Assembly (NCBI GenBank): GCA_905221605.1
Contig: CAJNDS010000059.1
Coordinates: 124,001 to 188,000, forward strand
Direction of reading: 5' to 3'
Length of the DNA: 64,000 nucleotides
Origin: Symbiodinium natans
Taxonomy: Eukaryota; Sar; Dinophyceae; Suessiales; Symbiodiniaceae
The notes under the pieces are model-generated. The model did not search any database. It saw only the letters and a list, made by a program, of their open reading frames with translations, and was not told where the DNA came from. Both the position numbers and the translations under genes were made by a program. Position 1 is the first letter of the stretch, and each line of letters begins with the position of its first letter. Below, one piece after another: positions 30,108-39,200 of this stretch.

Positions 30108-30504
30108 ACAGCAAACAACACTGGCAACTCCTCCGCGTCCGATGACATCCGGCCAACGCCCCTTGCTCTGGCACCAGGTGCTGGGCTACGGTGCACCGGG
30201 CCGCTAGCAAGGCTTGCCTACTCGAGGCTCCCTACAAAACCAAGTTTACTAGCCTTTGGTGCAAGATGTACGGTCATCGAAATCCCACAGAGCTAGAGCC
30301 CTCTGCTCTCAAAGCGGTGACGTCTTGTCCTTACAGGCATAAGGATGAGGGAGCAATTCAGTACGAGCAAATAATGCAGCCCTTAAAGCGCTGGCACTCC
30401 GCCAACACAAACGTGGCCCAATGTCGTCAGGGCTCCCTCCTAAGGCACCATGCCTTGTTGGGGGACAGAACCTGTCAAGAGTGATGGAATTGGTAGCCCT
30501 TGGC

Positions 30505-31185
30505 TACTCTGGGATAGCCCCACTGGCTGATCACCATGGGGACGGCGAACACCGTGCGCCTCTATGCTGCCTTGTGCAGGGGGCTGTGTCCCCTTAAGAC
30601 CCCACTGGCTGATCACCATGGGGCAAATTGGCCTACCCCCCCTGCGGGAGGGTCGGCACTGGTGGTTTACCGCATGTCTCGGTTATGACAATAGTCGAAC
30701 ATCGACCGCTGCGGTAGCCTTTGGCTATTCTTGGATAACCCCACTGGCTGATCACCATGGGGTAAGAAGATTCAGGACGGCGAACATCGTGTGCTCTACG
30801 CTGCACTGTGCAGATAGATGGCTGTGGCCTATGCAGAAGACCCCACTGGCTGATCACCGTGGGGCAAATAGGCCCACCCTCCTGGGGGAGGGGTCGGCAC
30901 TGGTGGTCTCCCGCATGTCTCGGTTACCGACCACTGCGGTAGCCTTGGCTACTCTTGGATAGCCCCACGGCTGATTATTGTGGGGGAAAAAGATTCAGTT
31001 CGGCGAACGCCGAGTGTCTCTACGCTGCACTGTGCAGTTGGCTGCGGCCTATACAGAAGACCCCACTGGCTGATCACCATGGGGCAAACTGGCTTACCCT
31101 CCCGATGGGAGGGGTCGGCGCTGGTGGTTTACTGCAGGTCTTGGTTATGACAACAGTCGGACATCGACCGCTGTGGCATTCAGAA
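30505..31185. repeat. Tandem repeat, period about 220-240 bp
   Basis: CCCCACTGGCTGATCACCATGGGG recurs (about 30521, 30601, 30741, 30841, 31060, plus a variant near 30964), each followed by related sequence such as GGGTCGGCACTGGTGGT. About three composite units. GGCTGATCACC contains TGATCA, and CCATGG adds a second palindrome. Confidence 0.8.
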
Positions 31186-31385
31186 TAGACCGTCCGTCCT
31201 TGGAATGTCTACCAAGACTACTGTGAGCATGCGGACATCCTATCTACTGGCACTCAACATACTCAGATGATTACGTGATGGTGATTTTGACTTCTGGCAC
31301 ACAATCGCATTTTGCGATTCCCCCACTCGACTTGGTGCTACATTGGCTCCGAGCAGGGACTACGTCGACGAGCTTGGGTACTGAG

Positions 31386-31588
31386 CGCGTGGGGTCTTAT
31401 TAGTAGTCCCGCCGCCCCTGCTTGGTTTTGGTTGGTTCTTGTTTTGTTTTTTGTTGCTTCTTGGAGTTGTTCGTCTTTCTTGTTCCTCTTGCTTCTCACG
31501 GCGACATGTTTCACACCTAGTTGCGAGACCCACAAGAACGGCCTACTGTGCTACTGATGTAGTAAAGAGGCGCCCGCTTAAAAAAAAT
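31386..31588 (+). mobile_element. SINE-like retroposon, copy 3 (best preserved)
   Basis: About 200 bp: GCGTGGGGTCTTATTAGTAG, a T/G-rich middle, TTCTCACGGCGAC, TTGCGAGACCCACAAGAACG, ATGTAGTAAAGAGGCGCCCG and an A8 tail. Structure and tail indicate retroposition by a partner LINE. No internal tRNA-type A/B boxes could be assigned with confidence. Confidence 0.7.
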
Positions 31589-32026
31589 TCCTGGATGCGG
31601 TGCGGAGTCAACACTTGCGGCCGCTGTCGCAAACGGCGAGCGTAATGTCGCGCGGCAGTTCAACTGCCGCGCGGTAAGACACGCCTTTAATGCGCATCAT
31701 AAAAGAATAAACCTTTGAACAGCCACATGACAAGTCACGCCTGGCTGCAAACATGATATTGAGCATTTCTGAGCGGCTTTCAACTTGGAATGGCCGGACG
31801 CCAAAACCCGATCCAATGTTTCTTTTCGCCAAATCCCGCCGCTGGATTGCTTGTGACCAAATCACTGCAGAGTCCTCTGCAGGAGAGGGAGTATGGATAC
31901 GCGCAGCAGTTCCTCGAAAGAAGACACCAATGAGACTGGGGTGCAGGTTCGTGACTGGCGCTTCTCGGAACTTCAAACTACGGACCTAGCTTCGCTATGG
32001 GGGAAGTGGACCTGTGCGTCCCCTTC

Positions 32027-32159
32027 AGAATGCTGTTGTTCGTCCTTCTTGTTCTTCCTGCTTCTCACGGCGATTCGTTTCACACCTAGTTGCAAGACCC
32101 ACAAGAACGGCCTACTGTGCTACTGATGTAGTAAAGAGGCGCCCGCTTAAAAAAAAAAA
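32027..32159 (+). mobile_element. SINE-like retroposon, copy 4 (5' truncated)
   Basis: Starts within the TTGTTCGTCC region, continues through TTGCAAGACCCACAAGAACG and GTAGTAAAGAGGCGCCCGCT, and ends in an A11 tail. 5' truncation is typical of target-primed insertion. Confidence 0.7.
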
Positions 32160-32656
32160 GCGTCCCGTTCAGAATGCCGTCCATCCGTATTGGAGGAACT
32201 ATGTTGCTATCTACACTCCTCGAGCTCCGTTCCGAGGCAAGAATGAATGGTCCGGCTATCACTGCACTCCCATAAGGGCCTAGCTTAGCTGCTTCTGCCA
32301 ACGCAAACAAAGGAGCTTTCAACGGCGGCTGGTCTAAGTGGTACGAGCCCGAAGAGATCTCTGAGGAGGTTGCGGAGATAGAGGACACCTCCCCGCAAGG
32401 GGAATGCCGTCCGGCACCTCGCCCTGGCTAACTCATGTTTCTGCGTCCTCTGCGTGGAGGCACTCTCACTTGGATGCGGTGACTGGCAAGGCACGTGCGT
32501 GGCAGTAGACGGGTGCCGTTTCTGTTGGCGCCTTCAACGTGTGCCGGTCGTGTCAATGTTCTCCATATGTGGAGCTTTTCGAGAAATGGATGGTGGTTTT
32601 GCTTTCTGGCTATGCGCCCGCATTTTGCTGCCTCCCTCTTTGCAGCATGATGCACT

Positions 32657-33728
32657 CCACGCGCAGCCCTTCGTGTTTCGCATCTCCTCATCTCCTCAAG
32701 CGAGGTGCATTGTGATCACAAGCGTGGTGCAGCGTGTCCTCCAGGAGAGGTTCAGGCTTTGTGCAGATGCCACTTGAAGCTCCGGGCTCGAGGCCCAACT
32801 CCCCGCTGTACACCTAGACACAGACAGCCTAGACCAGTGAAACTGAGCGAGGCTTTTGCATCTTTGGCATGCCTTGCTGCGCAGTGGCTGCCATGGAGAG
32901 GCTGAAATCGTAAGCATCAGCTTTAGCTTTGCGCGATGTCCAAGAGGGCCAAGATTTGCGGGTCTGCCTCTGCTTTGACAGCTCTGATTCCAAGCGCCAA
33001 ACCATGTTCGCCGCCTTATGGGACCGTTAGTCCGCAGTCTGTTCACATTGCTTCACGACACTGGGGGCAACTCGAAGGCCGCTGCAGCGAGTGGTGCGGA
33101 CGGGCTTCTTGTGTGGGAGGCTAAGTGCGCTCCGGCATCAGGGATTTTTTTAAACTTCTCCAACTCGCATTGTCACCTGCCCTTTCCGGAAGCAAAAACT
33201 GAGACCCCCATCAAGCCCTGGGATGCTCGCTGGATTCCCCTGAGCCCTCGTGATATTTGCAAGGGGCCCTGCAAGGGGCCCTGCAAAGGGCCCTGCAAGG
33301 CCCTGCAAGGGGCGTGCAGGGTGCTGCTCCTTGTGTTCCCATGTGGGAATCCGGAGCCGAATCGGCGATTCTCCAGCAAGCCCTAAACACCTCTCATTGC
33401 ATTCCATGCGCTTCGCACCCGCTGCCGTTGTTGGGTGCGACCTGGTGCGCCAAGGCTCCAACGCGACATTGGCCTAACAAGCTAGTCTGTATGAAGGGGC
33501 AGAAGGCAAGAGAGGCAACTTCCGCTTCTGCTGGCCCGGTTGTGTTTACGTATCTGCGGCTTGTGAAAGCATCTTCGCATTTTGAAGGATTCTGCCTTGC
33601 AAGTTCGGGGGAGGATGAAGTTCGGCAGTTCTGTTTCTGGGCAGAGGGTGGAGTGTGTTGTATAGAATCGTTGTTGAGGTGCGGAAGGCGGCTAAAGGTT
33701 GCGTGACGATTGCCGCAACTTGTTTGCC
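32657..33728 (+). repeat. Dispersed duplication, copy A (about 1.07 kb)
   Basis: Begins CCACGCGCAGCCCTTCGTGT and runs to about TGCCGCAACTTGTTTGCC. Matches 42413-43811 in the same order, with many substitutions and indels. Contains a minisatellite of GGGCCCTGCAAG units at 33260-33315. No conserved ORF spans both copies. Confidence 0.85.
33260..33315. repeat. GGGCCCTGCAAG minisatellite
   Basis: About five units of 12-13 bp. The equivalent place in copy B (43115-43170) has CTGCAAGGGGCT units, so the array has expanded or been homogenised separately in each copy. Confidence 0.8.
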
Positions 33729-34137
33729 AGCGAGGAGGCCTGCCGCTAGTCGACGCCGGAAGCGAAAGAGGAAGAGGAATCACCACCCCGTCTGGCACCC
33801 ATACCAGCCGTTTGGTTTTGGTCTGCCTGTCTTGGTTTGTCGCAGTTGGATCCTTTAAACTTTCGCTGTTTGGCCGGAGGTGATACCGCTTCGCACACAA
33901 TGTTGAGAGTCGGTGACGGTCTCCTCGCCCCAGACGTTTGGATCCAGCGAGAATCATCAAAAGCCTTGGAAGCCAACAGAGTTGAACTAAGTCCAGCTTG
34001 TTTTGCAGATTGGCTTTTGTGTAACATTTTGGCAGACCTGAAGAGTTCAATCATGTGTCCGTTGTGCTCCGGAGAGTTTTGCCTTTCGGCTTCAGAGTGT
34101 TCCAAGCAGTGTCGCAGCGGTAGCAGGCCACTTGACA

Positions 34138-35472
34138 ATGGTCCCTTCGCCTTTCTCCTTCGCCTCCTTCATCTTTCGGGTTCTGCTGGCCACTCACGGG
34201 GAGCCGTGCTTCAGTTTAGCCGGCCAAGCCGACATCATCTACCCCACGATTTCGGCCTTCGCCGCCAGAAAGTCAGACGGCACCGCAGTGGCTTGGGGCC
34301 GCGCGTCCCAGGGCGGAGACTCCAGCAGCGTGAGCGGCCAGCTGACCGATGTGGACGTGATCTCCTCCACCACTGTTGCCTTCGCTGCCAAGAAGACAGA
34401 CGGCACCGTAGTGACTTGGGGCCTTGCGGGAGAGGGCGGAGACTCCAGCAGCGTGAGCGGCCAGCTGACCGATGTGGACGTCATCTACTCCAACGATCAT
34501 GCGTTCGCCGCCAAGAAGAGAGATGGCACCGTGGTGACATGGGGTAACAATGGGTATGGCGGAAGCTCAACCCAGGTGAGTGCCCAGTTAACCGCTGTGG
34601 ACGTGATCTTCTCCACGTGGAGAGCTTTCGCCGCCAAGAAAACAGATGGCACCGTCGTGACTTGGGGCCATGCATCCTACGGCGGATGGGCGACGGGCAA
34701 CGGCGTGAGCGGCCAGCTGACCGATGTGGACGTGATCTCCTCCACCATGTCTGCCTTCGCTGCCAAGAAAACAGACGGCACCGTGGTGACCTGGGGCGAT
34801 GAACTAGGTGGCGGCGACTCCAGCAGCGTGAGCGGCCAGCTGACCGATGTGGACGTCATCTACTCCAACTATGGTGCCTTCGCCGCCAAGAAGGCCGACG
34901 GCACCGTGGTGACGTGGGGGAGTCTGCCCAGTGGCGGAGACTCCAGCAGCGTGAGCGGCCAGCTGACCGATGTAGACGTCATCTACTCCACCGGTACTGC
35001 CTTCGCTGCCAAGAAAACAGACGGCACCGTAGTGACTTGGGGCAGCGCAAGGTATGGCGGAGACTCCAGCAGCGTGAGCGGCCAGCTGACCGATGTGGAT
35101 TTCATCAACTCCACGCATGGTGCCTTCGCCGCCAAGAAAACAGACGGCACCGTAGTGACGTGGGGCGATATGTGGCAGGGCGGAGACTCCAGCAGCGTGA
35201 GTGGCCAGCTGACCGATGTGGACAAGATCTTCTGCACGAATTTTGCCTTCGCTGCCAAGAAGACAGACGGCACCGTAGTGACTTGGGGCCATGCCACCCA
35301 CGGCGGAGACTCCAGCAGCGTGATCGGCCAGCTGACCAATGTGGATGTCATCTACTCCAACCGTATTGCGTTCGCCGCCAAGAAGACAGATGGCACCGTG
35401 GTGACATGGGGTGATGCAAATGGGGGAGGCGACTTGGGCGGCGTGTCGTTCGAGGTGCCTGCTTCAGTGTGA
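34138..35472 (+). CDS. RCC1-like beta-propeller protein with ten repeats, likely secreted
   Basis: Best start is the ATG at 34138; the product opens with a hydrophobic leader (MVPSPFSFASFIFRVLLATH) that could be a signal peptide. Ten repeats of about 41 residues follow, each built on FAAKKTDGTVVTWG, then a variable quartet, GGDSSSVSGQLTDVDVIYS. The DGTVVTWG core is the RCC1-family blade signature, so one or more propellers are expected. DNA identity between units is also high (period about 123 bp), which indicates recent internal duplication. Repeat 10 is cut short (VSFEVPASV). RCC1 itself is a nuclear Ran exchange factor, but this subtype lacks other RCC1 features and its role is unknown. 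There are no introns. Confidence 0.8.
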   Translation: MVPSPFSFASFIFRVLLATHGEPCFSLAGQADIIYPTISAFAARKSDGTAVAWGRASQGGDSSSVSGQLTDVDVISSTTVAFAAKKTDGTVVTWGLAGEGGDSSSVSGQLTDVDVIYSNDHAFAAKKRDGTVVTWGNNGYGGSSTQVSAQLTAVDVIFSTWRAFAAKKTDGTVVTWGHASYGGWATGNGVSGQLTDVDVISSTMSAFAAKKTDGTVVTWGDELGGGDSSSVSGQLTDVDVIYSNYGAFAAKKADGTVVTWGSLPSGGDSSSVSGQLTDVDVIYSTGTAFAAKKTDGTVVTWGSARYGGDSSSVSGQLTDVDFINSTHGAFAAKKTDGTVVTWGDMWQGGDSSSVSGQLTDVDKIFCTNFAFAAKKTDGTVVTWGHATHGGDSSSVIGQLTNVDVIYSNRIAFAAKKTDGTVVTWGDANGGGDLGGVSFEVPASV

Positions 35473-36209
35473 ACAGTGAGCTTTCAATCAACATGTCCCT
35501 TCAATCAAAATGTTCCTTGTCAGTTAGGTTGTAGTCCCGGACTGAGACAAGGCGCACGGCGCATGCAACTCTTGACGGACTTTGTTGTGGCTGTTGAACC
35601 ATACCACTGCAGTTCGTGCAAACCCTCCCAGGAGGACGAGGGCATTCCAAGATACGGCAGGGGAGCTGCCAGTGTGACAATATCAATATCAGCAACATGC
35701 GGAGGGTCTTGTCTGGGGCGGAGGGGACGGACAGCAAAGTTGGGCGTTTTAACTTTTGGCAAAAAGTCGCCTTTCAAACCTTGTAAATGTATACAACAAA
35801 ATCGTATACTGAGTTACACACGAGCCCACAAACACGTGGGCAATGTCATTCAACTGCAGATGAAGAATGGTATGCATGTCGAAGTTTTTCGCACAGGTCT
35901 CGTCAAATCCAGGACTGCCAGAATCCCCGGGACCCGAAAATTTTTTTAGCGAATCATAGCTTATCTCTGGAACTGAAAGCCACACACAGGGCGCCATTGT
36001 GAGTTGTGCTGCAGGTAGGTTGCTGCCGCGTTTTGTGCTGCCGCGAGTAGCATTCTCGGAGGTGGTTTGTGTGCTTTGGCGCTGCTGAGCTTGATTGGGG
36101 CTCGCTCTTGGGGGTGCGCTCTTCTGGTCTTAACTGCCTTCACTGATAGCCGATGCGTTCTTCTTGTGTGCAGACCTCCTCTGAAGCCGATTCAGTCAGC
36201 ATGTTCTAG
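35473..36209. other. Intergenic between the two long genes
   Basis: No gene is supported. The upstream exon of the cysteine-rich gene, carrying the start codon and probable signal peptide, may lie here but could not be identified. Confidence 0.4.
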
Positions 36210-39200
36210 CAGGCTCTAACGACTCTAACGGCAACAGCAACGTCAACATCGGTGACACTAACTTCAACCTCGAGGACAGTGTCCATCACGTCGGTGTCAT
36301 CGACATCAGCAACAAGGACGTCAACATCGACGTCAAGCCTGACGATGTCGACGTCGACTTCGACAACGTCGTCAACGACAACGTCGTCAACGACAACTTC
36401 GTCAACGACAACGTCGTCAACGACAACGTCGTCAACGGTGCATACATGTGCACAGGCATACCATCCCTGCCAGCCTGGATTCATGCAACAGTCTGCGGAT
36501 GCTCCTGCTGTAAGTCAAGACTTTTGCTGTTTGAAGACTTGCGCAGCTCACACTTGCCCAGCAGAGCACATTCCCATTCAAGCGAAGTTGGCCTCCACGG
36601 TTGTGTCGGATGCGGACTGCTGTGAAATGACTTGCAGCGCTTTCGATTGTCCCTCAGGCTACGCGAGGAATCCGAGCATGCTGTTCAGTGCGCCGGTGTC
36701 GCAGCAAACTTGCTGCGTTGAAACTTGCTCCCGCTTCTCATGCCCGGCAGATCATGTTCCTGACACAAGCAACTGGAATTCCTTAACACTGACCGTGCTG
36801 GAGTGTTGCTTGCCCACATGCTCTGGCTTGTCATGCCAAGCCAACTTTGTGCCCGATCCAGCCAAGTCAGGCTCAACTGATGTGCGACAGGAACACTGCT
36901 GCTTGCCATCCTGTGCATCATTTTCATGCCCCCTTGGGTACGCCCCCAATCCAGGCAACAGCCAGGCGACAACCTTGGATTTCCAGACTTGCTGCTCCCC
37001 GTCCTGTGCATCGTTCACATGTCCCGCATCCTTTGTTCCGAAGCTTTCAGCTATGTCTTCCATAAGCCTGAGCACATCAGATTGCTGTGAAGCCACATGC
37101 CAATCGTACACATGTTCCAGTGGTTTTGTGGTTGACAGTACGCGGGCAGCTTCCACGCTGCTGACAGATGCCAGCTGTTGCATTCAGACGTGCGCCGGCT
37201 TCACGTGCCCGATCGGCTACGTAAATGATCCTGCCTTTGCGCAGAGCACCATCGTCTCGAACAAGGCATGTTGCAAGCTCGATAGCTGTTTGGCTTTCGC
37301 GTGTCCAGTTGGCTTCACGCCAGTTTCTAGCACACCTAGCACAGTGTCACAGACGTCCTGTTGCGAACGACAGTGTTCATCTTTCCAATGCCCTGCTGGC
37401 TACAGCCTAAACCTTGCCAACAGCGCCTCCACCGCGATTTCAGTTTCGAACTGCTGTGAGGCGACCTGCGCCACGTTTGGGTGCCCGGACGGTTATGTTG
37501 CAAATCCAGCCCAGAGTGCCTCCACCATACTGTCGCGAGCAAGTTGCTGCGAAGCCACCTGTGCTACCTTCACGTGCCCTGCAGGCCATGTGCCAGACCT
37601 TGCAAGATTGGCATCCGCCACGCTGTCTCAGTCCAGCTGCTGCAAAGCAACATGTGCCACTTTCTCATGCCCCGCAGATTACATCGCTAATCCATTGCTT
37701 GCCCGATCAACTACAGTGACCCAGTCCAACTGCTGTCAAGCCACTTGTGCCACATTCACCTGCCCTGCAGATTATGTGGTCAACCCAGACCGCAGGCTGG
37801 CCACTGATCTCAGTCAGCAGAGCTGCTGCCAAGCCACTTGTGCAACTTTCTCGTGCCCTACAGGCTTTGTAGCAAACCTGTCCAACTTGGCGTCCACTCT
37901 GGTGTACACACAGGAATGCTGCGCAGCTCAATGTGCTGTGCTCAGTGTGTGCCCAGCCGGTTATGTGGAAATCAGCTCCAGCTTTGGAACAAGTAGCTCC
38001 GAGTGCTGCTTGGCGACCTGTGCTGTGTTTCCATGTCCAGCCGGGCAAGTTGCAGATTCCTCCCAGGCCACCTCCACGAGCGTGTCTGTAAGTGACTGCT
38101 GCCAGGACACGTGTGCCTTGTTTACGTGCCCAGCAGATTATGTGCCAAACCCAGCTACTGTCAGCAGCACCAATCTCACAACTGAGACATGTTGCGAGGC
38201 CACATGTGCTACGTTCGCGTGCCCTGCAACCTACCTTCCTGTGGACGAGTCCTCTTCCATCACTGCCGTGTCTCTTGGTAGCTGCTGCTCGGCAACGTGT
38301 GCGACCCTGGCGTGTCCAGCAGGGACCCAAGCAATTGCGCATCGCCAGACCTCTACACTGGTGACTCAGTCGCAGTGTTGCGAAGACACTTGTGCCACCT
38401 TCCAATGCTACGGAGGCTTTGTCGTGGACCCCGCCCAGACAACCTCAACTACAGTGACCTTGGACAATTGCTGCCGTCCGACATGTGCGCTCTTTGCTTG
38501 CCTGATGAGCTATGTCGCAGATCCAGCAAAATCAGCCCTCACCGATCTTTCTGTGTCAGACTGCTGCCAGCCGACGTGTGCTGCTTTTCAGTGCCCCTCT
38601 GGCTATTTGCCCGACCTGGTTGCGTCTGCCTCAATCGACGTCTCAACAGGAACCTGCTGCGATGCAACTTGCGCAACATTCAGCTGTCCTGTCGCATATG
38701 TATCTGACCTCAGCCAGCTCACGTCAACTGTCGTGAACCAGGAAACATGCTGCGAGGCCACTTGTGCCAGCCTCGCCTGTAACGCTGGCTACTCACCAGT
38801 TCTTGACCAAGAGACCTCCACAAATATCTCTCAGTCAAACTGTTGTGAGCCAACTTGTGCAGTCTTCCAGTGTCCCGACGGTTTCACCGCCAACCCTGCC
38901 AACCAGTCTGTCACAAATTTGGACGTGACGAGCTGCTGCCTTCCAACGTGTGCTACTTTGCTGTGCCCTGAGGGTTGGGAGTTTGCTTTGGGCCAGGAAA
39001 ACTCCACAGACGTCACGGTCGAGACTTGCTGCGAGAGCTGCCCGGCAGGCAGCTTCAAGACCGATGAAGACTCGGTGTCTGGCCCGGGCTATTTGAGGCA
39101 GCGTTGTGCATTGTGCCTGCCAGGGTCTTGGAATCCTCTGATCGGGCAGCGTGCATGCAGCGCTTGCCCAGTGAATTGGACAACGCCGGCTGAAGGTGCC

